Below, in pieces: positions 15,777 to 23,178 of a stretch of DNA of 39,616 bases. This stretch comes from Competibacter_A sp003527885 (GTDB lineage Bacteria; Pseudomonadota; Gammaproteobacteria; Competibacterales; Competibacteraceae): positions 1 through 39,616 of the forward strand of contig DAORPQ010000020.1 in the NCBI GenBank assembly GCA_035442025.1. Reading direction: 5' to 3'. The position numbers and the translations under genes are program-made. Each line of letters begins with the position of its first letter. Within the stretch, counting starts at the first letter, position 1. The notes beneath the pieces were generated by a model that was given only the letters and a program-made list of their open reading frames with translations, was not told the DNA's origin and made no database searches.

Positions 15777-17460
15777 ACCGCTCCTGCTCCTGTTTGGCTT
15801 GGTCGCTACCCGGCGCGTAGGCCCGCAGCCGGAACGGTTCGAGCCCGATCCGGCGGAACGTGTCGATGAAGCGCTCGCCGTCTTCGCGCCGGTCCAGATA
15901 GACCTTCAGCAGCCGCTCCAAGGTATTGGCGACCTCGGTCTTGGGGACCGAGGGGCCGAGGATATCGCCCAGCGACGCCGCGTTTTCCGAGGAGCCGCCC
16001 AGCGAAATCTGGTACCACTCCTCGCCTTTCTTGTCCACACCGAGAATGCCGATGTGGCCGACGTGATGGTGGCCGCAGGCGTTCATGCAGCCGGACATGT
16101 TGAGCCGCAACTCGCCCAGATCGTAGAGATAGTCCAGCCGGTCGAATTTTTCGTTGATCTGGCGGGCGACGGAAATGGAGCTGGCGTTGGCCAGACTGCA
16201 AAAATCCAGGCCGGGGCAGCAGATCATATCCGCCAGCGTGCCGATCACCGGCGCGGCCAACCGCTGCGCCCTCAGCGCGTGCCACAGCGGATAGAGCTCG
16301 GCTTGACGCACGTCAGCCAGCATCAGGTTCTGGTGATGGGTGGATCGAACCTGGCCGAAGCTGTAGCGATCGGCCAGGTCGGCCACCGCGTCCATCTGTT
16401 CGGCGGTGATGTCTCCCGGCGGTACATCCGATTCCTTCAAGGCCAAAAACACGTTGCGATAGCCCGCGACCTTGTGTTCGGCGACGTTGTGGCGGACCCA
16501 AGTCGCGAAAGCTTTATCGCCTTTCAACCACTGTTCGAAACTGAGATCGCGAGCGGCGTCAGGATCGTAAGGCGGCGGCGCGAAAAACCGGCGGACCCGC
16601 TCGATTTCGCGTTCGTCCAGCACCAACCCGGACTCCCGGACCTGCGCCCATTCCGCTTCGACCTGTCCGCGAAACACCTCCGGCTTCAAGGCCTTGACCA
16701 GAATCTTGATGCGGGCCTTGAACAGGTTATCGCGCCGGCCATGCTGGTTGTAGACCCGCAGAATCGCTTCCAGGTAGGACAGCAGATCGCGCTGCGGGAG
16801 AAACTCACGGATGACGTGACCGATCAACGGCGTCCGCCCCAAGCCGCCGCCGACCAGCACCCGAAAACCGAGTTCGCCCCGCTCGTCGCGCAGCAGGTTC
16901 AAACCGATGTCGTGGACCTGCGCCGCCGCGCGGTCGTGTAGCGCCCCGGTCACGGCGATCTTGAACTTGCGCGGCAGGTAGGAAAACTCTGGATGGAAAG
17001 TCGACCACTGCCGGATGATCTCGCAGTAGATGCGCGGGTCTTCGATCTCGTCCTTGGCCACGCCCGACAGATGGTCGGCGGTGACGTTGCGGATGCAGTT
17101 GCCGCTGGTCTGGATGGCGTGCATCTGCACCTTGGCCAGCTCGGCCAGGATGTCCGGCGTTTCCTCCAGCTTGGGCCAGTTGTACTGAATGTTCTGGCGG
17201 GTGGTGAAATGGCCGTAGCCCTTGTCGTAGCGGCGGGCGATGTCCGCCAAGGCCCGCAGCTGCCGGGAGGACAGCAGGCCATAGGGGATGGCGACCCGCA
17301 ACATCGGCGCGTGGCGCTGGATGTAAAGGCCGTTCATCAGCCGCAGCGGCCGGAATTCATCGTCGCTCAACTCACCGGCCAAGTAACGCCGCACCTGACC
17401 CCGGTATTGGGCCACCCGCTCCTCGACTAGCGTTTGATCGTATTGGTCGTACTGATACAT
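15760..17460 (-). CDS. cysI: Siroheme [4Fe-4S] sulfite (nitrite) reductase hemoprotein
   Basis: 566 residues with the two-fold repeated nitrite/sulfite reductase architecture: ferredoxin-like half domains with GHFTTRQNIQYNWPKL and NCIRNVTADHLSGVA in the first half. The siroheme/[4Fe-4S] ligand motif in the second half is complete, with C415-X5-C421 (CPGLDFC) and C458-X3-C462 (CMNAC), followed by GHHHVGHIGI. It reduces sulfite to sulfide with six electrons in cysteine synthesis. Nitrite reduction is a possible alternative because the family covers both. No CysJ flavoprotein is adjacent, so the electron donor is unknown. It is the first gene of a two-gene leftward operon with the DUF934 protein. 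The upstream AT-rich segment at 17553-17605 probably holds its promoter. Confidence 0.92.
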   Translation of the reverse strand: MYQYDQYDQTLVEERVAQYRGQVRRYLAGELSDDEFRPLRLMNGLYIQRHAPMLRVAIPYGLLSSRQLRALADIARRYDKGYGHFTTRQNIQYNWPKLEETPDILAELAKVQMHAIQTSGNCIRNVTADHLSGVAKDEIEDPRIYCEIIRQWSTFHPEFSYLPRKFKIAVTGALHDRAAAQVHDIGLNLLRDERGELGFRVLVGGGLGRTPLIGHVIREFLPQRDLLSYLEAILRVYNQHGRRDNLFKARIKILVKALKPEVFRGQVEAEWAQVRESGLVLDEREIERVRRFFAPPPYDPDAARDLSFEQWLKGDKAFATWVRHNVAEHKVAGYRNVFLALKESDVPPGDITAEQMDAVADLADRYSFGQVRSTHHQNLMLADVRQAELYPLWHALRAQRLAAPVIGTLADMICCPGLDFCSLANASSISVARQINEKFDRLDYLYDLGELRLNMSGCMNACGHHHVGHIGILGVDKKGEEWYQISLGGSSENAASLGDILGPSVPKTEVANTLERLLKVYLDRREDGERFIDTFRRIGLEPFRLRAYAPGSDQAKQEQERYAVGY

Positions 17461-17871
17461 CGTGACAAGTCCACCGCCTTAAAGTCCGGTCATCCCGCTC
17501 CGGTCGGAGCCGGCGCGGGAAAATTGGGTTTGTGACCTTATCATCGCCCCTATATGCAAACAAAGTATTTTTTATCCATAAAGTTATATTCTTTGCTTAT
17601 TTAAAGGGGCGCTCGTGACCCGCGAACCGACCTTATTCGGAGAAGGCTCCACGGTCTGATGGTTCGAGCGCGATGTGGCCGTCCCAGGCAATGATGCGGA
17701 TCAGGCGCCAAAAATTTACGGTTTCTTTACAGTGCGCTCTCCCATTTTTACCCCATTTTTTCAACCGTGCGCCTACGCTCCACACCATTGGGACTGTTGT
17801 GGCGAAGCGCGCCGTGGGTAATCCGGTCAATGAAACGCGCCCACATCTTCTGTTCGTCCGCCAAACCCGAC
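17461..17871. other. Divergent intergenic region between cysI and the kdpD-like gene
   Basis: No convincing gene lies in these 411 nt. The left part (about 17553-17605) is strikingly AT-rich and probably contains the leftward cysI promoter. On the minus strand it shows AAAG and CTTT arms around AATATAA, a possible site for a CysB-type regulator, but I cannot assign it firmly. The right part (17715-17763) holds two KdpE-like boxes, listed separately. The frame of the kdpD-like gene is open back to a GTG at 17767, but that start would lie only 4 nt after the second box, where no leader could form. Confidence 0.5.
17715..17763 (+). promoter_or_regulatory. Two KdpE-like direct-repeat boxes upstream of kdpD
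   Basis: Box 1 (17715-17731) is TTTACG-N5-TTTACA and box 2 (17747-17763) is TTTACC-N5-TTTTCA. The known Escherichia coli KdpE site in the kdpFABC promoter is TTTATA-N5-TTTACA, so both the half-site sequence and the 5-nt spacing agree. The two boxes are exactly 32 bp apart (about three helical turns). The same pair with the same 32-bp spacing occurs at 20324-20372. This suggests autoregulation of the kdpD-kdpE pair. Confidence 0.55.
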
Positions 17872-19545
17872 ATGAAAACGCCTCCGGCTGAACCCGACCC
17901 GTCAGACAGCTCCCTTCAGCCCGAAGCACAGAACGCTTGTACCGAGCGCCCCGGCGACCGGCGTCGGTGGCAACCCCCCTTGAGCGGGCCGATGGCGCGA
18001 GCGGAGTTGCGCGAGCCATTCAACCCGCTCCGCCTGCCGCAAGGTTACCCCGTAGCCCTGCTGGTTTCTTTGGGTGTGACCTTGCTCGCTATCCCGCTCT
18101 TACCTTATTTCGACCACGCCAACACCATCATGTTGTTTTTGCTGGCGGTGGTCGGCGTGGCGGCGAGGTACGGACGCGGGCCGGCGATCTTGGTGGCGGT
18201 CCTGAACGGGCTTTCGTTCAATTTCGTGTTCGTGCCGCCGCGCTTCGCGTTCGCGTTTGACACGCTGCAAGCTATCCTGACGTTCATCGTCATGCTGATC
18301 GTCGGCCTGATCGTCGGCCAACTGACCGCCCGCTTCCGCTACCAAGCTCACATCGCTCGGGCTCGCGAGGAACGCGCTTGTCACCTCTACGAAATGGCGC
18401 GCGAGCTATCGGGCGCGGTGGCGGTCGAACACGTTATCGAGATCAGCGAGCGCTGGGTCGAGACCAGCCTTCGGATCAAGGCCCGGCTGCTGCCATCGGA
18501 CGACCGCGATTGCTTGTTGCAAGCGATCCCGACGCGACCCGAGCCGTTGTCGGTGGATTTGGCCATCGCCCAGCAGTGTTTCGACCGTAACGCGCCGATC
18601 GACTCCAGCGGCGGGAACTTATCCGGCTTAGCGCTGTGGTATCTGCCGCTCGAAGCGCCGCCGCACACGCGCGGGGTACTGGTCGTGGCGCCCGACCCGC
18701 GGCGGCCTTCGAGCTTGGGACAGCGCCAGTTGCTGGACACTTTCACCGCGTTGATCGCCATCGCCCTGGAACGGCTGCACTTCGCCGCAGTCGCCCGCCA
18801 CACCCTGGTCAAAATGGAAGCGGAGCGAGAACGTAACTCACTGCTGGCGGGGCTGTCCCACGACCTGCGCACGCCGATGGCCGCGCTGATCGGCTCGACG
18901 GAAGCCTTGGCGCTGGAACTGGCCGCCGGACAGCCGTCCTATCGGGACTCGTTGACCGCCATCCGCGAGCAGACGATGCGGATGGCGTTGCTGGTCGACA
19001 ATCTGCTGGACATGGCCAAGCTGCAAGCGGCCGGCGGGGTGCGGCTGCGCAAGGACTGGCAATCGCTGGAGGAACTGGTGGGTTCGGCGCTGCGGATGCT
19101 GGAACAACCCCTGCGCGATCACCCGCTGCAACTGGCGCTCGGTCTGGAACTGCCGCTGGTCAACTGCGATGCGGTGCTGATCGAACGGGTGCTGGTCAAC
19201 CTGCTCCAAAACGCCGCCAAATACACGCCGCCGGGTACGGTCATCGGCGTTGCGGCCCGCGCTGAAACCGATCGATTCACCGTGGACGTCTGGGATGAAG
19301 GGCCCGGTTTGCCCGTCGACCACCAAGAGGATCTGTTTGAAAAATTCACTCGCGGCCACCCGGAATCGGCGATGCCGGGCCTGGGTCTGGGGCTGTCCAT
19401 CTGCCGGGCGATCATCGAGGCCCACGCTGGGGCGATCAGCGCCGGCAACCGCCCTGGCGGCGGAGCCCGCTTCACCTTCACGCTGCCGCTGGAAACCTTG
19501 CCGCCGCTTGAAATGGATGATGAACCCGATCTGGAGCCGACCTGA
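17872..19545 (+). CDS. Short KdpD-like sensor histidine kinase (no N-terminal KdpD/USP part)
   Basis: 557 residues from this start. After a ~50-residue hydrophilic lead come the four membrane spans of the DUF4118 module of KdpD (from YPVALLVSLGVTLLAIPLLPYF, through TIMLFLLAVVGVAARYGRGPAILVA and FNFVFVPPRFAF, to ILTFIVMLIVGLIVGQLT). Then a GAF-like domain, the HisKA helix with His330 in GLSHDLRTPMAALIG, the N box NLLQNAAKYTPPG, and nucleotide-binding DEGPGLP and GLGLGLSICRAI. The ~400-residue cytoplasmic KdpD and universal-stress domains of classical KdpD are absent. The kinase should phosphorylate the KdpE-like protein whose gene overlaps it by 1 nt. Start choice is uncertain: 17767 (GTG), 17830 and 17992 are in-frame alternatives, none with a strong ribosome-binding site. 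Confidence 0.85.
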   Translation: MKTPPAEPDPSDSSLQPEAQNACTERPGDRRRWQPPLSGPMARAELREPFNPLRLPQGYPVALLVSLGVTLLAIPLLPYFDHANTIMLFLLAVVGVAARYGRGPAILVAVLNGLSFNFVFVPPRFAFAFDTLQAILTFIVMLIVGLIVGQLTARFRYQAHIARAREERACHLYEMARELSGAVAVEHVIEISERWVETSLRIKARLLPSDDRDCLLQAIPTRPEPLSVDLAIAQQCFDRNAPIDSSGGNLSGLALWYLPLEAPPHTRGVLVVAPDPRRPSSLGQRQLLDTFTALIAIALERLHFAAVARHTLVKMEAERERNSLLAGLSHDLRTPMAALIGSTEALALELAAGQPSYRDSLTAIREQTMRMALLVDNLLDMAKLQAAGGVRLRKDWQSLEELVGSALRMLEQPLRDHPLQLALGLELPLVNCDAVLIERVLVNLLQNAAKYTPPGTVIGVAARAETDRFTVDVWDEGPGLPVDHQEDLFEKFTRGHPESAMPGLGLGLSICRAIIEAHAGAISAGNRPGGGARFTFTLPLETLPPLEMDDEPDLEPT

Positions 19546-20243
19546 TGGCCGCCGCCGAAACCGCCTTGACCGTCCTGATCGTCGAAGACGAACAAGCCAT
19601 CCGCCGGTTCGTCCGCGCCACGCTGGAGGGCGAGGGTCACCGGGTCCACGAGGCGGATACGCTGCGGCAAGGTTTGCTGGATACCGGCACCCGAAAACCG
19701 GATCTCGTCGTGTTGGATTTGGGTCTGCCAGACGGCGACGGCGTCGATTTCATCCGCGATCTGCGCGCGTGGAGCGGCATTCCCATTCTGGTGCTGTCGG
19801 CTCGGGTCGAAGAATATGACAAGGTCGAGGCATTGGATGCCGGCGCCGATGATTATTTGGTCAAACCCTTCGGGGTCACGGAACTGCTCGCGCGCGTGCG
19901 GGCGGTGTGCCGGCGTTACGCGCGCGGACCAAGCGGCGCGACGGTGGTGACTTTCGGCGAAACGGACGTCGATTTGCAGCGTCGGCAGGTCACTCGGGCG
20001 GGCCAGCCCGTCCATCTCACCGCCATCGAATTCCGGTTGTTGGCCACCTTGCTCAGCCAGTCCGACAAGGTGCTGACCCACCGCCAACTGCTGCGCGCCG
20101 TCTGGGGTCCGGCGTATGTGGAGCGCAGCCATTACCTGCGCATCTACATGGGCCATCTCCGCCAGAAGCTGGAGGCCGACCCGGCCCGACCCCGGTATTT
20201 TCTCACCGAGACCGGTATCGGCTACCGGTTCTGCCCGGCCTGA
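19545..20243 (+). CDS. KdpE-like OmpR-family response regulator
   Basis: 232 residues. The receiver domain (about 8-122) has the acidic pair E14-D15, phospho-acceptor Asp58 in VVLDLGLPDGDG, a switch Ser in ILVLSAR and the conserved Lys in DDYLVKPFG. The C-terminal winged helix (about 135-232) includes LTAIEFRLLATLLSQSDKV and the recognition segment VERSHYLRIYMGHLRQKLE, ending in RYFLTETGIGYRF as in KdpE. The TGATG overlap with the kinase gene implies coupled translation. Candidate KdpE-type boxes stand before kdpD and before the OadB operon 80 nt downstream, and these would be its natural targets. No kdpFABC potassium-pump genes are in the window, so its regulon differs from the classical one or lies elsewhere. 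Confidence 0.9.
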   Translation: MAAAETALTVLIVEDEQAIRRFVRATLEGEGHRVHEADTLRQGLLDTGTRKPDLVVLDLGLPDGDGVDFIRDLRAWSGIPILVLSARVEEYDKVEALDAGADDYLVKPFGVTELLARVRAVCRRYARGPSGATVVTFGETDVDLQRRQVTRAGQPVHLTAIEFRLLATLLSQSDKVLTHRQLLRAVWGPAYVERSHYLRIYMGHLRQKLEADPARPRYFLTETGIGYRFCPA

Positions 20244-20323
20244 TTTCGTCCGGGGACAGCCGCCTTCTCGCTCGATTTCAGCGGCTTTACGGCCATGATC
20301 GCCCCTCCGTTTGCCAGCCGGCA

Positions 20324-20372
20324 TTTATGCGATTTTTACACGGCGCTCCGAACTTTTGACGACTTCTTTACA
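20324..20372 (+). promoter_or_regulatory. Two KdpE-like direct-repeat boxes upstream of the OadB operon
   Basis: Box 1 (20324-20340) is TTTATG-N5-TTTACA and box 2 (20356-20372) is TTGACG-N5-TTTACA. Box 1 differs from the Escherichia coli KdpE site (TTTATA-N5-TTTACA) at one half-site base. The boxes are 32 bp apart, the same as the pair before kdpD, and both sites share a GCGCT-type stretch soon after a box. The first downstream start codon is at 20428. This arrangement suggests that the KdpE-like regulator activates the operon for the helical protein, the 53-residue membrane protein and OadB. Confidence 0.6.
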
Positions 20373-20427
20373 GCGCTTCAGGTAAAAAAGCTGTCACTGT
20401 TTGCGCGCGCATCGTAAGGAATCAACC

Positions 20428-20823
20428 ATGCAACCCTCCCTCCCGGAACAATCCACCGAAAACCTGATTCGCCGCGCCGAAACCGCCCCGGATCAGGCGG
20501 CGCTCAAGGAGGTGCTGGTCGAAGCGCTCAGCTTGCTGGTGATGGCGCGAGAGGACATCCGGGCGCTCGCGCACCGCGTCAGGGCCTTGGAAGAAACGGC
20601 GCCCAACCAAGCGGCTCTGGAGGAAACGCGCACCGATATCGAGCAACTGCTGGATCTCGCCGGCGGGACGCCTTACGAGCGTTTCGCCATGGCGGCGCGG
20701 CGCTGCGTCTACGACGAAAACTGGCAAGAAGCCGACACCGCCTTGGCCGCATTCCGCGAACCGGGTGATTTGCGCGATCTGGCGCTGCGCATTCGCGGTC
20801 GGTTGATCGACCTCTATTCCTGA
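20428..20823 (+). CDS. Small helical protein of unknown function, first gene of the OadB operon
   Basis: 131 residues. I do not recognise the family. It is predicted to be almost entirely helical, acidic and soluble, with no signal peptide or membrane span. A short repeat is visible: ETAPDQAAL at 18-26 and ETAPNQAAL at 56-64, a 38-residue period, each followed by a charged helix, which suggests an internal duplication. The C-terminal part (GTPYERFAMAARRCVYDENW and DLRDLALRIRGRLIDLYS) is a separate helical segment. An AAGGA ribosome-binding site lies 8 nt before the ATG. It is the first gene after a pair of KdpE-like boxes and precedes the 53-residue membrane protein by 64 nt, so it may serve the sodium pump as a regulator or assembly factor. 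That is inference from position only. Confidence 0.75.
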   Translation: MQPSLPEQSTENLIRRAETAPDQAALKEVLVEALSLLVMAREDIRALAHRVRALEETAPNQAALEETRTDIEQLLDLAGGTPYERFAMAARRCVYDENWQEADTALAAFREPGDLRDLALRIRGRLIDLYS

Positions 20824-20887
20824 ACAGCCGACCGATCCCGCGGCGTTTCCCATGATGCCGCCCGAACCCCCGCAAAGGTAAACGACC

Positions 20888-21049
20888 ATGATCCCTGATT
20901 CGGTTTACGGAGCCATCCTGTTGAGCGTTATCGATTTCTTTTTGAGTTTCGTGGTGATCTCCGGCATCGGTTTCGTCCTTTCGCTGTTTCCCTACCTGAA
21001 TCGCCTGGGGGAGATCGACGAGAAAAAATTGCGGGAAGGCGGCCATTGA
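20888..21049 (+). CDS. 53-residue single-span membrane protein, possible OadB partner
   Basis: Translation from the ATG at 20888 gives 53 residues: a short polar start (MIPDSVYG), one strong hydrophobic span of about 26 residues (AILLSVIDFFLSFVVISGIG and on to FVLSLFP), then a charged cytoplasmic tail ending IDEKKLREGGH. An AAAGGT motif stands about 9 nt upstream. The topology resembles, in miniature, the gamma/delta subunits (OadG, MmdD) that hold biotin-dependent sodium-pump complexes together, but it is shorter than OadG (about 80 residues) and lacks its His/Pro-rich tail. It lies 64 nt before oadB. I infer that it is a small accessory subunit of the pump; sequence similarity to OadG is not evident by eye. 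Confidence 0.7.
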   Translation: MIPDSVYGAILLSVIDFFLSFVVISGIGFVLSLFPYLNRLGEIDEKKLREGGH

Positions 21050-21113
21050 GCTGGCGCCGCATAGCGCTGAAGCACTGAAAAAAATTTGGTAAGCACGGTC
21101 GGAGGGCTGGCGG

Positions 21114-22283
21114 TTGTTTGATAAAATTCTTTTATTTTTCAACGCATTATTACAGCAAACCGGGGCAGCTAATTTCGCCTTTGGCAACTTGGTGATGATC
21201 GCCATCGGCGGGACCATGATCTATCTGGCCATCGCCAAGCACTACGAACCGCTGCTGCTGATCGGCATCGGTTTCTCCTGCATCGTCGCCAATGTGCCGG
21301 GACCGCCCGACGTACCCGGAGGTCCGCCGGTTTCCGCGTTGCTCTACGTGGTGAAGGAAGGCGGGCTGTTTCACTATGCCTACGAAGGGGTGGCCAAGCT
21401 GATCATTCCGCCGCTGATTTTCCTGGGCGTGGGCGCCATGACCGATTTCGGCCCGATGATCGCCAACCCCAAGCTGGTCATTCTGGGGGCAGGTGCGCAT
21501 CTGGGAATTTTCGTGGCGCTGATCCTCGCCAAGCTGGTTGGCTTCACCATCAACGAAGCCGGCGCTATCGGCATCATCGGCGGGGCCGACGGGCCCATGG
21601 CGATTTTCGTCACCGTGAAACTGGCCCCGCATCTGCTCGGCCCAATTTCTGTCGCCGCCTATTCCTACATGGCCTTGATGCCCATGATCCAGCCGCCGGT
21701 GATGAAAATGCTGACCACGGAAGCGGAGCGCAAAATGGGAATGCCGCAGCTTCGCAAGGTCAGCAAGTTGGAAAAAATCGTTTTCCCCGCCGTCATCGCC
21801 ATCATCGTCAATCTATTTTTCCCGCCGGTCGCCCCGCTGATCACCATGTTGATGCTGGGCAACCTGCTGAAGGAAGTGGGTGTCACCGAGCGGCTGGCCA
21901 AGACGGCGGCCGGCGCGCTGATGAACATCATCATCATCATCCTGACCGTGGCCATCGGTTCCACCATGGCGGCCGACAAGTTCCTGACCTGGGATACGCT
22001 CTTGATCGTCGGTCTCGGCCTGCTGGCGTTCCTGTTCGGCACCGCGTCCGGCGTCGTCACCGCCAAGATCATGAACCTGTTTCTAAAAAACAAGATCAAC
22101 CCCTTGATCGGCTCGGCCGGCATCGCCTCGGTCCCCATCGCCGCGCGGGTTTCTCACATCGTCGCCAATCAGGCCAACCCGCACAATCACCTGATTTTCC
22201 ACGCGATGGGCCCCAATCTGGCCGGCGTGTTCGGAACCGCCATTTCGGGCGGGATCATGCTGGCGTTGCTCGGTGTCCAATGA
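21114..22283 (+). CDS. oadB: OadB-type sodium-translocating decarboxylase beta subunit
   Basis: 389 residues, polytopic. Family motifs are complete: GIIGGADGPMAIFVTVKLAP carries the Asp essential for sodium binding and decarboxylation (D203 region of the Klebsiella protein). The SYMALMPMIQPPVMKML segment and the C-terminal NPHNHLIFHAMGPNLAGVFG match the conserved Asn/Gly helix. This subunit couples decarboxylation of carboxybiotin to sodium export. The start is a TTG with an excellent GGAGGG site 7 nt upstream; no ATG fits as well. Unusually, no carboxyltransferase (OadA) or biotin-carrier gene is beside it. The upstream gene encodes a tiny membrane protein and the downstream gene is fpr. The alpha partner may be encoded elsewhere, or the protein may work alone as a carrier. 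Confidence 0.92.
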   Translation: MFDKILLFFNALLQQTGAANFAFGNLVMIAIGGTMIYLAIAKHYEPLLLIGIGFSCIVANVPGPPDVPGGPPVSALLYVVKEGGLFHYAYEGVAKLIIPPLIFLGVGAMTDFGPMIANPKLVILGAGAHLGIFVALILAKLVGFTINEAGAIGIIGGADGPMAIFVTVKLAPHLLGPISVAAYSYMALMPMIQPPVMKMLTTEAERKMGMPQLRKVSKLEKIVFPAVIAIIVNLFFPPVAPLITMLMLGNLLKEVGVTERLAKTAAGALMNIIIIILTVAIGSTMAADKFLTWDTLLIVGLGLLAFLFGTASGVVTAKIMNLFLKNKINPLIGSAGIASVPIAARVSHIVANQANPHNHLIFHAMGPNLAGVFGTAISGGIMLALLGVQ

Positions 22284-22343
22284 GAGTGTGTTACTCTCCT
22301 TGACCGCGTAACCGCCGGCCGACCGCCGGCCCTCGTTTTCAAC

Positions 22344-22385
22344 CTGCCCAGCCGGTTGCCACAGCCGGTTGGGCAGCCGATTTTT
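22344..22385 (+). terminator. Rho-independent terminator after oadB, just before fpr
   Basis: CTGCCCAGCCGG pairs with CCGGTTGGGCAG (12 bp, one G-U wobble) around a 9-nt loop and is followed by CCGATTTTT. It would end the oadB transcript. The U-run finishes only 12 nt before the fpr start codon, so a fpr promoter downstream of it has almost no room. fpr must then rely on read-through or on a promoter inside or upstream of the hairpin. A GCCGGC repeat at about 22313-22330 precedes it. Confidence 0.65.
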
Positions 22386-22397
22386 GGCGGCTCACCC

Positions 22398-23174
22398 ATG
22401 CAAGCTTTCAATGTCGAGCGCGTCCTCCAGGTCCATCACTGGAACGAGACGCTATTTAGCTTCAAAACCACCCGGGATTCGGCGCTGCGCTTTCGCAACG
22501 GCCATTTCGTCATGATCGGCCTGGAAGTGGACGGCCGCCCGCTGACGCGCGCCTATAGCATCGCCAGCGCCAACTACGAGGAACACCTCGAATTTTTCAG
22601 CATCAAGGTCCGCAACGGCCCGCTCACCTCGCGGCTGCAACACCTGAAAGCAGGCGATTCGATCCTGGTCGGGCGCAAGCCGGTCGGCACCTTGGTCATC
22701 GACGACCTGCTGCCCGGCCAGCAACTTTACCTGCTGGGGTCGGGTACGGGGCTGGCACCGTTTTTGAGCATCATCAAGGACCCGGACACCTACGAGCGCT
22801 TCGAGCGGGTCGTACTGGTGCACGGGGTCCGGCATATCAGCGAATTGGCCTATGCCGATTTCATCAGGGAAGAGCTACCGCAAAACGAGTTCCTGGGGGA
22901 ACTCATCGCGCGACAACTGCTTTACTACCCGACCGTGACGCGCGAGCCCTTCCACAACCGGGGGCGGCTGACCCATTTGATCGAGAGCGGAAAATTGTTC
23001 GCGGACCTGGGTCTACCCCCACTCGATCCCGCCCGGGATCGGGTGATGGTCTGCGGTAGTCCGGGGTTGCTGAAAGATACTTGCGCGCTGCTCAACGAGC
23101 GGGGTTTCGCGATTTCGCCCCACATCGGCGAGCCCGGCCATTACGTGATCGAACGGGCTTTTGTAGAAAAATAG
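22398..23174 (+). CDS. fpr: Ferredoxin/flavodoxin-NADP(+) reductase
   Basis: 258 residues, the exact size class of bacterial Fpr. The FAD-binding motif RAYSIAS, the HLEFFSIKVRNGPLTSRLQHL block, the NADP-binding GSGTGLAPFLSII and the C-terminal VMVCGSPGLLKDT with final AFVEK tail are all typical. It moves electrons between NADPH and ferredoxin or flavodoxin and, in gammaproteobacteria, usually serves redox-stress defence and Fe-S enzymes. The open frame begins 14 codons earlier (22356), but that part overlaps the terminator hairpin and is not family-like, so the ATG at 22398 is chosen. The next DNA, from 5 nt after the stop codon, is a decayed trkH fragment. Confidence 0.93.
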   Translation: MQAFNVERVLQVHHWNETLFSFKTTRDSALRFRNGHFVMIGLEVDGRPLTRAYSIASANYEEHLEFFSIKVRNGPLTSRLQHLKAGDSILVGRKPVGTLVIDDLLPGQQLYLLGSGTGLAPFLSIIKDPDTYERFERVVLVHGVRHISELAYADFIREELPQNEFLGELIARQLLYYPTVTREPFHNRGRLTHLIESGKLFADLGLPPLDPARDRVMVCGSPGLLKDTCALLNERGFAISPHIGEPGHYVIERAFVEK

Positions 23175-23178
23175 GACA

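Noticed and set aside
17553..17605. CysB-binding site upstream of cysI
   Set aside because: The region is clearly AT-rich and likely promoter DNA, but CysB sites are too degenerate to recognise by eye, so it is mentioned only within the intergenic entry.
17767..17871. Longer N-terminus for the kdpD-like protein starting at GTG 17767
   Set aside because: It would begin 4 nt after the second KdpE-like box, leaving no leader or ribosome-binding site, and the added residues do not resemble KdpD. The true start may still be 17830 or 17992.
17633..18019. Minus-strand open frame of 128 codons in the cysI-kdpD gap
   Set aside because: It has no family resemblance, it overlaps the KdpE-like boxes and the head of the kdpD-like gene, and it has no ribosome-binding site.
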